Assembly: GCF_014858725.1 (NCBI RefSeq)
Contig: NZ_AQGV01000012.1
Span: forward strand, 1,674,001-1,738,000
Reading direction: 5' to 3'
DNA length: 64,000 nucleotides
Origin: Pseudoalteromonas aurantia 208
Lineage (GTDB): Bacteria; Pseudomonadota; Gammaproteobacteria; Enterobacterales; Alteromonadaceae
Shown: positions 33,921 through 43,037 of the stretch, piece after piece
How positions within the stretch are numbered: the first letter of the stretch is position 1
How the letters are laid out: each line of letters starts with the position of its first letter
Translations under genes and position numbers: made by a program
The notes under the pieces: generated by a model
Told to the model about the DNA's origin: nothing
Database searches by the model: none
Seen by the model: the letters and a program-made list of their open reading frames with translations, nothing else

Positions 33921-34246
33921 TTTTTACGAGCCTAAATAGTAGTATGTATAAATTTCGGCAAATTATACATACACGCCCCTAAAGTACAAACAAAAAGAAA
34001 ATATAGATACCACATTATTTTTATTCTTTGTTTTAACTTTGAAAGTTAATACTAAGACAACCCTATCACCTAAACATGTATTTAATTAACAAACACCAAA
34101 TAATAAAGAATATTGAAACGGCTTAAAACAGCATCGCAAAATAAAAAAAACAATTAAAATAAAAGCTTAAAAAATTAATATAAAATTATTCATATTACTT
34201 AAAAACACTTAACACCTCCTGACATCTACATAAAATTAACAAAACC
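33921..34246. other. Intergenic region, 326 bp
   Basis: Very AT-rich promoter region of the leftward gene ending at 33920. Nothing specific recognised. Confidence 0.4.
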
Positions 34247-35146
34247 TTATGCATTCAATTCTTCACTTAACATATCAATAAATCTGCGTACTTTGGGCGA
34301 AAGATGTTTACGGCTAGGGTAAATCACATACACATTAACCGTCGGATGAGTATAATCGGTGAACAATAGTTCAATATCGTCGTTCGTTAATACATCCCCC
34401 ATAAAAAACTCTGGCAAACGGCAAATACCTAGCCCTGCTTTTACCATTGCTAATTCCATATGACCGTTGTTGCATTTTATTCTCTGCTTCACATCAACCG
34501 AAAATGGTTTTTCCCCCTGTTTTTCAAACTCCCATCTTCCTGGCATCTTCAAATTTGAATAGCAAATGGCATTATGATTTACCAGCTCTCTGGGGTGGTA
34601 GGGCTTGCCATACTTTGAGATGTAACTTTTCGACGCAACAATATAGGTAGGGCATGAATAAATGCGTTTACATATCAAACTCGACTCATCTAATGTGGGC
34701 GCGGCTCTTACTGCTAAATCGAAACCATCGCCAATGACGTCAATGCGCTTGTCGCTCACATCCCACTCCAAGATCACATTCGGATATTGCTGCATGTATT
34801 TAGCAATAACGGGTTTTAAATGGTCATGGCTAAAACCAATTGGACAACTTATTTTTAATGCACCACGGGGTATTTCATCATTTTGAGTAACTAAACTCAG
34901 TGCCGATTGCGCATCTATTACCAGCTGCTCACATTGTTGAAAATATGCCTCACCTTCCGGTGTAAGTGCAACTGAACGTGTGGTTCGGTTTAACAATCGC
35001 ACACCTAAACGCGATTCAAGCTTAATCACCTCTTTACTTACATGAGAGCTGGAATGGCCCAGTGTTTGTGCAGCGGCGCCAAAGCCACCACTTTTTACCA
35101 CCTGGACAAAAATAAGAATGCCGTCAAACAATTTATTGTTATTCAT
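34247..35146 (-). CDS. LysR-family transcriptional regulator
   Basis: A 299-aa LysR regulator. The winged helix-turn-helix spans residues about 5-65 (GFGAAAQTLGHSSSHVSKEV then LESRLGVRLLNRTTRSVALT), and the rest is a periplasmic-binding-protein-like effector domain. It is divergent from an FMN reductase gene with 156 bp between the starts, the usual arrangement in which the regulator controls its neighbour. The effector is unknown; related CrgA/YafC-type regulators respond to reactive or aromatic compounds. Confidence 0.92.
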   Translation of the reverse strand: MNNNKLFDGILIFVQVVKSGGFGAAAQTLGHSSSHVSKEVIKLESRLGVRLLNRTTRSVALTPEGEAYFQQCEQLVIDAQSALSLVTQNDEIPRGALKISCPIGFSHDHLKPVIAKYMQQYPNVILEWDVSDKRIDVIGDGFDLAVRAAPTLDESSLICKRIYSCPTYIVASKSYISKYGKPYHPRELVNHNAICYSNLKMPGRWEFEKQGEKPFSVDVKQRIKCNNGHMELAMVKAGLGICRLPEFFMGDVLTNDDIELLFTDYTHPTVNVYVIYPSRKHLSPKVRRFIDMLSEELNA

Positions 35147-35302
35147 ATGGAAATAGTATGTCCATTTTTAAAGTATTAACATCTATTATGACTTAATATA
35201 GACTTATTTCCATCGAGTCAAGGGTGCAACTTTAAATCTTACTTTTAAAGCGAATTGCAAAGCGCTCATACTCATTACACATAAAATTATTTGGAGAGCA
35301 CC

Positions 35303-35827
35303 ATGAAAGTATTAGCATTTGCAGCAAGTAGTAGCCGTCAATCAATCAACAAGCAATTAGCTGCGTATACCGGATCATTGGTCAAAGCGGCTGAAGTAGA
35401 AATTTTAGACTTGAATGACTTTGAAATGCCAATTTACAGTTCAGACCGAGAAAACGAGTCAGGCATTCCTGAACAAGCACAACAGTTTTTCACAAAGATA
35501 GGTGAAGCGGATGCCGTGATCATTTCATTTGCAGAACATAATGGCTCTTATACTGCAGCGTACAAAAACATTTTTGACTGGACTTCACGTATTGATATGA
35601 AAGTGTATCAAAATAAAGCCGCTATATTACTGGCGACGTCACCCGGTCCTGGTGGCGCAAAAAGTGTACTAGCAGCAGCAACCGGATCCGCGCCTTACTT
35701 TGCGCTTGATGTTAAAGCGTCAATATCAGTACCGAGCTTTTATGACAACTTTGACATGACTGAAAACAAAATAACAAACCAAGCGTTAGTGGATCAGCTA
35801 TCCACGGCCGCAGCAACACTCGTTTAG
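35303..35827 (+). CDS. NADPH-dependent FMN reductase family protein
   Basis: 174 aa from the ATG at 35303, which has TGGAGAG 6 nt upstream; an earlier in-frame TTG is less likely. It is a flavodoxin-like fold: the N-terminal phosphate-binding loop (FAASSSRQSINKQL), the flavin segment AEHNGSYTAAYKNIFDW near 80-97, and the glycine-rich SPGPGGAKS near 115. Members reduce FMN, quinones, chromate or azo dyes with NAD(P)H. Divergent from the LysR gene. A hairpin terminator follows. Confidence 0.88.
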   Translation: MKVLAFAASSSRQSINKQLAAYTGSLVKAAEVEILDLNDFEMPIYSSDRENESGIPEQAQQFFTKIGEADAVIISFAEHNGSYTAAYKNIFDWTSRIDMKVYQNKAAILLATSPGPGGAKSVLAAATGSAPYFALDVKASISVPSFYDNFDMTENKITNQALVDQLSTAAATLV

Positions 35828-35852
35828 CTCTACTACCATAGTTCATATTCAT

Positions 35853-35897
35853 CATCGTAATTGGTCATACACATGTCTGGGCAATTACGATGTTTAC
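35853..35897 (+). terminator. Terminator after the FMN reductase
   Basis: CATCGTAATTG (35853-35863) pairs perfectly with CAATTACGATG (35882-35892), 18-nt loop, then TTTACG. It lies 25 bp after the stop. Confidence 0.6.
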
Positions 35898-36342
35898 GCT
35901 GTTACAGATACATTACCTAACATATACCTTCTCTGCCACATATAACGCATCAATATCATCGGAGTTATTATATAGTCGCAAAAGTTCCTATTTTGCAAAC
36001 TAAACCGCATCTCTTTTTAACTGCTCATTTCTCACTCACACCTTATCGTAATTTATACGCATTCCCCGATGACCTCTGCCTATCCAGCAAGTACCCATTA
36101 CAAACACAAAATTAACATTTCATCCTTTCCCATCACAAAACAATAAATTATCTCAGAAATATCAACAAATTTGCACCAAACAAAGCCATTTAAGGAACAA
36201 ATAACACTCATTTGGATTAGTTATTTAGTATTAATTAATCCTTTTTCATTGACACTTCTTTACAATTATACTGTGATAATTATTCTCATTTGTCGAAGTA
36301 TCATGTACATTTGCGCCGCTGTTAATTATGTGTGGAGTAAAT
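35898..36342. other. Intergenic region before the chemoreceptor, about 445 bp
   Basis: AT-rich without supported genes. It includes the Fur-like box at 36275-36293. Confidence 0.45.
36275..36293 (+). promoter_or_regulatory. Fur-box-like sequence
   Basis: GATAATTATTCTCATTTGT matches the 19-bp Fur consensus (GATAATGATAATCATTATC) at 13 positions, including the GATAAT and CATT blocks. It lies about 50 bp before the chemoreceptor start, where repression would be effective. Confidence 0.45.
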
Positions 36343-38325
36343 ATGTTAATCAAAACCCGATTGTTGTTGTCTTTTATGTTAATTGGTTTAGTACCAGCCG
36401 GGGTGATCGCATTGTTCTCTCTCTTTACTGCCAGTACCACGTTAGAGCAGCAAGCTTACAACCAGCTCACTTCTATTAAGCAGATAAAACATACTCAGTT
36501 AACAGACTACTTTGATGCCCGAAAAGCGGATTTAGAAATCTTAGTCTCTGAGTGGCAAACTGCACATGCGCAAACTAAGGCACAATCATTAGCACACGTC
36601 GCGCAAGAGCATCACGCATTTTTTCAAACATTTATAGAGCAAAAAGGCTATTACGATTTATTCGTTATTAGCCCAAATGGATTCGTTGACTACACCGTTG
36701 CAAAAGAAGCTGATTATCAAACAAGTTTAATTTCAGGGCCATACCGTAATTCAGGGTTAGCTGTGCTGTATAATAATGTGTTAGCCAAACGCAAATTTAT
36801 TCTGCAAGACTTCTCTCGATATGCCCCAAGTAACAATGATCCAGCCGCATTCATTGGCTTACCAGTTATTATTGATGGCAAAATAACAGCCATTATTGCA
36901 CTACAGCTTTCAATTGATGCCATTAACCGCATTATGCAAACGCGTGATGGTATGGGAGAAACGGGTGAGTCTTATCTTGTGGGTGATGACTTACTGATGC
37001 GTTCAGATTCCTATTTAGACCCAACAGGTCATTCAGTTATCGCAAGCTTTGCCGGAACAGTAGAAAATAACGGTGTTAACACCCTTGCTGTTAATAAGGG
37101 ATTACGCGGCGTGTCTGATACTGAAATTATTATTGATTACAACGGTAACCCGGTTTTATCCGCCTACTTACCTTTTACCTTTGCTAATTTAAATTGGGTT
37201 TTGCTTGCTGAAATTGATGAAGCTGAAGCATTTGCACCCGTTTATAAAATGTATTGGATAATTGGCTTCATTGCGCTACTCACGGTGTGTGGCGTCGTCA
37301 TCATTACGCTGGTTATTTCAAAATCAATCATACGCCCACTAGGTGGCGAGCCAAGCACAATGCAAGCCATTAGTGAGCGTATTTCAGAAGGTGATTTGCG
37401 TCAAACCTTTACTGACACAACAGCACAGCAAGGTGTGTATGGAGCGATGTCACGTATGAACAAATCATTAAATCAAATGATTGGCACTATTGTCGAGTCT
37501 ACCTCACAGTTAGCGAGTACAGCCGCCCAAACCAGCGCTGCCAGCAGTCAGTCAAATGCAAGTTTACAAGAGCAACATGCCAATATTGAACAAGTGGCGT
37601 TCGCCATGGATCAAACCAACCAATCAATCGAGGAAGTGGCTACTAACGCCCGTATTGTGGCAGATTTAAGTCATAGCGCGGAAAAAACCTCTTCTTCAGC
37701 AAACGACAACCTGCAAGCAACTGTTGCACAAATGACCCAGCTTAGCACCGCCATCGATAACGCAGAGCAAGTCATTAAACGGGTAGAAGGCAATGCACAA
37801 AATATTAGTCGCGTATTAGAAGTGATTCAAACAGTGACCGAACAAACGAACTTACTCGCATTGAACGCTGCAATAGAAGCCGCCCGTGCTGGTGAGCATG
37901 GTCGAGGTTTTGCGGTTGTCGCCGACGAAGTCAGGCAACTGGCACGTAAAACACAAGAGTCGACTGCCGACATCGAAGGTATGATCAATAGTTTACAATC
38001 GGGTACCCACCAAGCGGTTGAAGAAATGCATCTCTCGATTGAAGCCACCAAGCTGACAATTTCTGCCGCCAATGACAGCGCTTCCCTTTTAGAAGACAGC
38101 GTGCAGCAAATCAATCAAATAGCGCAAAGTGCTGAAATGATAGCTACAGCCGCACACCAACAGACCATGACCACGGATGAAATTAAACACAACGTTGAGT
38201 CTATTAAACAAGCTGCTGTTGATAATGCAGCCGGCGCAGACCAAGTTTCTTCTGCCAGCTATGAGCTAGATAGGCTCAGTAACGATCTCAAAAAAGTCAC
38301 TGAAAGTTTCAAATTAGCTCACTAA
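36343..38325 (+). CDS. Methyl-accepting chemotaxis protein with Cache-type sensor
   Basis: 660 aa from the ATG at 36343 (GGAG 6 nt upstream; an earlier ATG at 36328 has none). Topology is typical: span about 5-28, a periplasmic Cache-like domain about 30-300 ([25 protein letters not shown]), span about 302-325, HAMP about 327-380, and a cytoplasmic signalling coil with the conserved tip [19 protein letters not shown] near 500. It reports ligand binding to CheA/CheW. The [10 protein letters not shown] segment is typical of dCache receptors. The upstream Fur-like box hints at iron control. Confidence 0.93.
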   Translation: MLIKTRLLLSFMLIGLVPAGVIALFSLFTASTTLEQQAYNQLTSIKQIKHTQLTDYFDARKADLEILVSEWQTAHAQTKAQSLAHVAQEHHAFFQTFIEQKGYYDLFVISPNGFVDYTVAKEADYQTSLISGPYRNSGLAVLYNNVLAKRKFILQDFSRYAPSNNDPAAFIGLPVIIDGKITAIIALQLSIDAINRIMQTRDGMGETGESYLVGDDLLMRSDSYLDPTGHSVIASFAGTVENNGVNTLAVNKGLRGVSDTEIIIDYNGNPVLSAYLPFTFANLNWVLLAEIDEAEAFAPVYKMYWIIGFIALLTVCGVVIITLVISKSIIRPLGGEPSTMQAISERISEGDLRQTFTDTTAQQGVYGAMSRMNKSLNQMIGTIVESTSQLASTAAQTSAASSQSNASLQEQHANIEQVAFAMDQTNQSIEEVATNARIVADLSHSAEKTSSSANDNLQATVAQMTQLSTAIDNAEQVIKRVEGNAQNISRVLEVIQTVTEQTNLLALNAAIEAARAGEHGRGFAVVADEVRQLARKTQESTADIEGMINSLQSGTHQAVEEMHLSIEATKLTISAANDSASLLEDSVQQINQIAQSAEMIATAAHQQTMTTDEIKHNVESIKQAAVDNAAGADQVSSASYELDRLSNDLKKVTESFKLAH

Positions 38326-38413
38326 CATCACAAACGCGTTAACGCGATGGCGCAGCCATAACGTTAACGCGGTAATCAAAACATTGATTAATATCATTGC
38401 TAGACAATAATGT

Positions 38414-39622
38414 TTAATTCACTTTTTGCAGCTTTTTCGTGATGATAACCGTGCAGCCCAGCAGCACCGCAGACACAATCAAACAGGCACTCAAACCATA
38501 GAATTGGTAAATCAGACCAGAAAATACCGTGCCGAACAACCGGCCCATCGCATTGGCCATATAATAAAACCCAACATCCAGTGACACACCATCGCTGTCT
38601 GCCAGTTTTACAATCAAGTAGCTGTGTAAGGAGGAGTTAATAGCAAACACCGCCCCAAAAACCAGTAACCCCACCACAATCACCCACAAAGGTGTAATAT
38701 CTAAATTGAGCCCTACAACAATGCATAATGGGATCACCGTCAGTGGCACCACCCATGCAACTGCAGTCTGTATACTGTCATGGATCGTGTTTGGCTTGCC
38801 GGTCAATTTTGGCGCGTTCGCTTGTACGATGCCATATAAAATCACCCAAGTTGCCATAAAGCCCCCTACCCAAGTATGCTCCCAACCAAATTGGCTAGAC
38901 AAATACACCGGTAAAGCAACAACAAACCACACGTCCCGAGAGGCAAACAAACACAACCTTGCCGCTGAAAGCAGATTTATAGAACGACTTTTAGAAAAAA
39001 TTTCAGAAAACTTCGGTTTGTGCTTTTTCTTGCCTAAGTCTTGCTTTAGCAAGCATATACTCATAAACCAAGTAACGCCTAACATACCCGCCATAGACCA
39101 TAGCGCACCAGCAAACCCCAATAAGCTCAACAACATGGCGCCCAAAAAGAAGCCAACCCCTTTGAGTGCATTCTTAGAGCCGGTTAATAATGCAACCCAT
39201 TTATACAAAATACTATCTGCGTCTTTAGGCACCAGCAGTTTAATGGCACTTTTTGCACTCATTTTATTAAGATCTTTGGCAATCCCTGATAAGGCTTGTG
39301 CGCACATGACATAGGCCACAGACAGCCACTGCGGTTCTATCGCAAGCATAACAATAGCAACCACTTGTAACCCTAGCCCCACATTCATGGTTTTGTTCAA
39401 ACCAAGTCGAGCGCCAAGCCAACCACCAAGTAGGTTCGTCACCACCCCAAATACTTCATAAAACAAAAATAGCATTGCAATGCTTATCGGGCTATATCCC
39501 AGCTGATGAAAATAAAGCACCACCAGCATTCGTAATGCACCGTCAGTTAAAGTAAATGCCCAATAATTTCCTGTAATTATTAAATATTGCTTTATATCTT
39601 GTGGTAGTGAAGAAAGTGCCAT
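38414..39622 (-). CDS. arsJ: Organoarsenical efflux MFS transporter ArsJ
   Basis: A 402-aa major-facilitator permease with 10-12 spans, ending an operon with an ArsR regulator and a GAPDH. Known biology: the GAPDH forms 1-arseno-3-phosphoglycerate from arsenate and glyceraldehyde-3-phosphate, and ArsJ exports it, after which it breaks down to arsenate outside. The order arsR-gapdh-arsJ here, the N-terminus (KQYLIITGNYWAFTLTDGA) and the regular transmembrane pattern support the call. It starts 8 bp after the GAPDH stop. Inner membrane. Confidence 0.9.
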   Translation of the reverse strand: MALSSLPQDIKQYLIITGNYWAFTLTDGALRMLVVLYFHQLGYSPISIAMLFLFYEVFGVVTNLLGGWLGARLGLNKTMNVGLGLQVVAIVMLAIEPQWLSVAYVMCAQALSGIAKDLNKMSAKSAIKLLVPKDADSILYKWVALLTGSKNALKGVGFFLGAMLLSLLGFAGALWSMAGMLGVTWFMSICLLKQDLGKKKHKPKFSEIFSKSRSINLLSAARLCLFASRDVWFVVALPVYLSSQFGWEHTWVGGFMATWVILYGIVQANAPKLTGKPNTIHDSIQTAVAWVVPLTVIPLCIVVGLNLDITPLWVIVVGLLVFGAVFAINSSLHSYLIVKLADSDGVSLDVGFYYMANAMGRLFGTVFSGLIYQFYGLSACLIVSAVLLGCTVIITKKLQKVN

Positions 39623-39630
39623 GCTAATAC

Positions 39631-40638
39631 TTATCCATTCTCTGCAATAACATAACGCACTAAGTCAGCCGTGCGGTTTGCATAACCCCACTCATTGTCA
39701 TACCACAAATACATTTTAACTTGAGTGTCATTGATCACCATGGTTGATAGAGCATCAACAATACTGCTGCGTGGATCAGTTTTATAATCTACAGAGACCA
39801 AAGGCCGAGTTTCATATCCTAATATACCCTGCATCGCGCCATTAGCTGCATCTTCCATCCAAGCATTAATTTCTTCTTTTGTCGTCGCCCGACTGACCTC
39901 AAAGACACAGTCTGTGATTGACGCATTTGCCAGTGGAACACGTATCGCATGGCCATTTAATTTGCCCTTTAACTCCGGAAATATATGCGTAATGGCTGTT
40001 GCAGAACCTGTTGTGGTTGGAATAAGGCTTGCTCCACATGCACGCGCGCGTCGTAGGTCTTTATGCGGTGCATCTAGAATCGTTTGAGTGTTGGTAATAT
40101 CATGAATCGTCGTCATTGATCCGTGTACAATGCCAATTTTATCTTGTAATACTTTGACAACGGGTGCTAAACAATTCGTTGTACATGATGCAGCCGTGAC
40201 GATTGGGAATTGTGACTTGTCATATTGGTCATGATTCACGCCCATGACAATATTCAATACCCCCTCTTCTTTTACCGGGGCAGTTACCACAACATGTTTA
40301 ACTCCTTGGGTGAGATAACCTGTGAGTTTTTCTTTTGTTTTTATTTTACCTGATGCTTCTAAAACCAGGTCACAACCCGACCAATCGGTATCTTCTAGCA
40401 AAGTATTATGCGTGACATGAATACGATGTTTACCAATCATCATATCATTTTGCGCTGCTAACGCTTCATGTTCCCAGCGACCGTGTACTGAATCAAAGTT
40501 CATCAAATGGGCCAATGTTGCCGCGTCCCCAGCTGGGTCATTGATCTGGACAATTTCAATATTGTCACTATTATACAATGCGCGCATGGTCAAACGCCCC
40601 ATACGCCCAAATCCATTAATACCTACTTTCACTGACAT
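39631..40638 (-). CDS. ArsJ-associated glyceraldehyde-3-phosphate dehydrogenase
   Basis: 335 aa. NAD-binding [11 protein letters not shown] at the N-terminus, catalytic SCTTNCLAP with C152, and H179 in the TIHDITNTQ segment, full family length. In this operon it is expected to use arsenate in place of phosphate, making 1-arseno-3-phosphoglycerate for export by ArsJ. Its ribosome site (AAAAGGGGAA) lies in the last codons of the upstream arsR and the start follows the arsR stop by one base, so translation is coupled. Not the glycolytic housekeeping copy, judged by context. Confidence 0.93.
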   Translation of the reverse strand: MSVKVGINGFGRMGRLTMRALYNSDNIEIVQINDPAGDAATLAHLMNFDSVHGRWEHEALAAQNDMMIGKHRIHVTHNTLLEDTDWSGCDLVLEASGKIKTKEKLTGYLTQGVKHVVVTAPVKEEGVLNIVMGVNHDQYDKSQFPIVTAASCTTNCLAPVVKVLQDKIGIVHGSMTTIHDITNTQTILDAPHKDLRRARACGASLIPTTTGSATAITHIFPELKGKLNGHAIRVPLANASITDCVFEVSRATTKEEINAWMEDAANGAMQGILGYETRPLVSVDYKTDPRSSIVDALSTMVINDTQVKMYLWYDNEWGYANRTADLVRYVIAENG

Positions 40639-40639
40639 T

Positions 40640-41005
40640 TTATTCCCCTTTTAACTCAATATTACAGCACGATGCAACGCGCTCAGGCCTTGAGCCCATT
40701 TCATTTAGTTTCGTTAACGATGTTGAAAAATAGCTTTTATTCTCGCCATGTGTTTGTACTAATGTATCTAGCGCCCAGTTCGGCAGCGCATCATTGATTC
40801 TGTAATAAACCCACTGCTTATGTTTTCTATCTAGCAGTAATTTAGCTTTACGTAACTGAGCAAGGTGCCTCGACACTTTAGGTTGGCTTTCACCTAATGC
40901 CACCATTAATTCACACACACATAGTTCTTTTTCATGCTGAATTAATAACAAGGCTTTTAATCTGGTTTCATCACTTAGGCATTTAAAAAATGTCACTGGA
41001 TCCAT
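40640..41005 (-). CDS. arsR: ArsR/SmtB-family arsenic-responsive repressor
   Basis: 121 aa. Winged helix with ELCVCEL at the start of the helix-turn-helix, the Cys-x-Cys site that binds arsenite in ArsR repressors, then [18 protein letters not shown] as recognition helix. A further CC pair lies near the C-terminus (VASCCNIE) and may supply a third thiol. First gene of arsR-gapdh-arsJ. It is read from the promoter at 41040-41068, whose spacer holds an inverted repeat likely to be its operator. Confidence 0.93.
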   Translation of the reverse strand: MDPVTFFKCLSDETRLKALLLIQHEKELCVCELMVALGESQPKVSRHLAQLRKAKLLLDRKHKQWVYYRINDALPNWALDTLVQTHGENKSYFSTSLTKLNEMGSRPERVASCCNIELKGE

Positions 41006-41039
41006 TATTCACTCATCATCAAACCTTAATATACGAAAT

Positions 41040-41068
41040 ATCATATATTCGAATTTTCATATGTACAA
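41040..41068 (-). promoter_or_regulatory. arsR promoter with operator-like inverted repeat
   Basis: Read leftward: TTGTAC, 17-bp spacer, TATGAT, a good sigma70 promoter. The spacer and -10 contain CATAT...ATATG arms (41042-41063) around ATTCGAAT. A repressor bound there would block RNA polymerase, as known for ArsR. The assignment to ArsR is inferred. Confidence 0.6.
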
Positions 41069-41111
41069 GTTTTTTTATTGTCCTGAAACATTTTGTAATA
41101 GATTAAATTTT

Positions 41112-41161
41112 GAACTTTTTGCAAGAAAGTTCTAGTTTTAAGGTACCCAAGGGATCTTGGG
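41112..41161 (+). promoter_or_regulatory. Two hairpins upstream of precursor peptide B
   Basis: GAACTTT/AAAGTTC (41112-41132) lies in a possible promoter region (TTGAAC, 17 bp, TAGTTT). CCCAAG/CTTGGG (41146-41161) lies in the leader, 9 bp before the ribosome site, where it could modulate translation. Structural signals only. Confidence 0.35.
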
Positions 41162-41182
41162 CAATAAAATGAAGGAATTATC

Positions 41183-41365
41183 ATGAAATTAACTCTACAT
41201 AAAAAACAAATAAAAACACTCATTCATAACAAAGCTGCATTAGGTGAGGATGCAACACCAAAAGTTGCTGGCGGTCGTCCAAAAAGTTGGTGGGGAGGCT
41301 GTGGCCCATCGATGGATCGGGCCTGCTACGAAGAATCATTGTCTCCACGCTTTTGTGAAGGCTAG
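41183..41365 (+). CDS. RiPP-like precursor peptide B (60 aa)
   Basis: A small gene with a strong GAAGGAATT ribosome site 7 nt before ATG and its own terminator. Its leader (MKLTLHKKQIKTL ... TPKVAGG) matches peptide A at 19969 with no gap: T25-P26-x-V28-A29 in both. The core after residue 31 is short and holds WW, GG and three cysteines (GGC, RAC, RFC), with Ser residues near them. A cleavable leader plus Cys/Ser core is the pattern of modified peptide natural products. There is no maturase nearby. It is divergent from arsR, with about 180 bp between the two starts, so co-regulation by arsenic is possible but unsupported. Confidence 0.65.
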   Translation: MKLTLHKKQIKTLIHNKAALGEDATPKVAGGRPKSWWGGCGPSMDRACYEESLSPRFCEG

Positions 41366-41379
41366 TTTTTAGCTCGGCA

Positions 41380-41405
41380 AAGCACTTTATTAAAGTGCTT
41401 TTTCC
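41380..41405 (+). terminator. Terminator after precursor peptide B
   Basis: AAGCACTTTA pairs with TAAAGTGCTT in a near-perfect palindrome followed by TTTTCC, 14 bp after the stop. Confidence 0.8.
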
Positions 41406-41518
41406 GTATTAATCGCATACTTTCCCCCTAATAATTTGACCCTTTACCGTTAAATTCGATATTAAATCAGCCGCTATATAGGCATAATAATCAACGATAA
41501 TATAAACAAGGATTTAAC

Positions 41519-42868
41519 ATGAGTGAGCAAACCCAAAGCTTTGAAGTTAATTTTGATGGTTTAGTCGGACCAACACATAACTATGCCGGACTATCTTATG
41601 GAAATGTCGCATCACTAAACAATGCGGAAGCAATTTCTAACCCAAAACAAGCGGCATTACAGGGCTTAGTAAAAATGAAAGCCATGCACGATATGGGCTT
41701 AAAACAGGGGATTTTTGCGCCTCATGCTCGACCCGACATAAATGCATTACGACGCTTGGGATTTAACGGCACCGACTCACAAGTTATTAACAAAGCCGCG
41801 AAAGAATCTCCCGTGCTTTTACGAACTTGTTACTCAGCTTCTGCGATGTGGACAGCAAATGCCGCAACCGTATCACCTTCACAAGATACTGCCGATAAAA
41901 AGGTACACTTTACCAGTGCTAATTTAAATAATAAGTTCCATCGCTCTTTAGAGCCTGTCACGACTAGCAACTTACTCAAAGCGATGTTCAACGATGAAAA
42001 TACGTTTGTTCACCACACACATTTACCTGACCAACCTTTTTTTGGTGATGAAGGTGCGGCAAATCACACGCGCTTATGTGATGACCATGGTAGCAAAGGG
42101 TTAGAAGTATTTGTGTATGGTGCCAGCAGCTTAAATACCCAAATTACTGGGCCGACTAAATACCCTGCTAGGCAAACGCTTGAAGCCAGTGAAGCAGTTG
42201 CGCGATTACATCAAATTCCCCAAGAACAGCGTATTTTTATACAACAAAATCCAGATGTTATCGATCAAGGCGTTTTTCATAATGATGTTATTGCAGTGGG
42301 TAATGCCAATGTTTTATTTTGCCACGAACAAGCATTTTTGAATCAAGCAGACGCGCTCACACGCATCAGACAAGCGTATGTTGGTGAAAAATTACATATT
42401 GTTGAGGTGCCTACACATGCTGTTGGTGTACAAGATGCCGTGACAAGTTACCTGTTTAATAGTCAACTTGTCAGCCTTGCTGATGGCAGTATGATGCTTG
42501 TCGCCCCTGAAGAATGTATTAAAAACAGCAAAGTCGCCAACTATATTGAGTTCATGCTAAGTGCAAATAACCCTATTAACACCGTGAAGTTTTTCGATTT
42601 GCGTCAAAGTATGCAAAATGGCGGTGGCCCAGCTTGCTTACGATTACGGGTTGCGCTAACTCAAAACGAACTTGGCAAAGTGAATCAAGACACGTTAATG
42701 AGTGATGAGAAGTTTGTATTGCTTAATGCGTGGGTAGAGAAACACTATCGAGATCAACTCACCGATAGCGATTTGGCTGATCCTCAGCTACTCACTGAAA
42801 CTTACACAGCACTAGATGAACTCACTCAAATATTGAGTTTAGGTAGTGTTTATGAGTTTCAACGCTAG
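41519..42868 (+). CDS. astB: N-succinylarginine dihydrolase AstB
   Basis: 449 aa, full family length. The N-terminal [19 protein letters not shown] block is diagnostic, as are [12 protein letters not shown] and [12 protein letters not shown] in the C-terminal part. It hydrolyses N2-succinylarginine to N2-succinylornithine, CO2 and ammonia in the ammonia-producing (AST) route of arginine catabolism. It stands alone here, so astA, astC and astD are elsewhere. AAGGATTTA ribosome site. Followed by a hairpin. Confidence 0.97.
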   Translation: MSEQTQSFEVNFDGLVGPTHNYAGLSYGNVASLNNAEAISNPKQAALQGLVKMKAMHDMGLKQGIFAPHARPDINALRRLGFNGTDSQVINKAAKESPVLLRTCYSASAMWTANAATVSPSQDTADKKVHFTSANLNNKFHRSLEPVTTSNLLKAMFNDENTFVHHTHLPDQPFFGDEGAANHTRLCDDHGSKGLEVFVYGASSLNTQITGPTKYPARQTLEASEAVARLHQIPQEQRIFIQQNPDVIDQGVFHNDVIAVGNANVLFCHEQAFLNQADALTRIRQAYVGEKLHIVEVPTHAVGVQDAVTSYLFNSQLVSLADGSMMLVAPEECIKNSKVANYIEFMLSANNPINTVKFFDLRQSMQNGGGPACLRLRVALTQNELGKVNQDTLMSDEKFVLLNAWVEKHYRDQLTDSDLADPQLLTETYTALDELTQILSLGSVYEFQR

Positions 42869-42881
42869 AAATACCACAATT

Positions 42882-42912
42882 AAGCCATAGTACCACTATG
42901 GCTTTAAGCTTG
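42882..42912 (+). terminator. Terminator after astB
   Basis: AAGCCATAGT pairs perfectly with ACTATGGCTT over a 3-nt loop, 14 bp after the stop. The trailing T-tract is weak (TAAGCTTGCTT). Confidence 0.65.
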
Positions 42913-43037
42913 CTTCCTTCCAACTTCTTGAATGAAAATTTTACCCCAGTTCGGCTTCTAACGTTAAAATTTGTATTAGTGAAAAAGCCATGATACTTTA
43001 AATTGCATACAATATACATAAATTAAAAGGCCTCACT

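Noticed and set aside
38706..39314. A 202-codon open frame antisense to arsJ
   Set aside because: It is the mirror of a long membrane-protein gene with clear family and operon context; no ribosome site or signal supports it.
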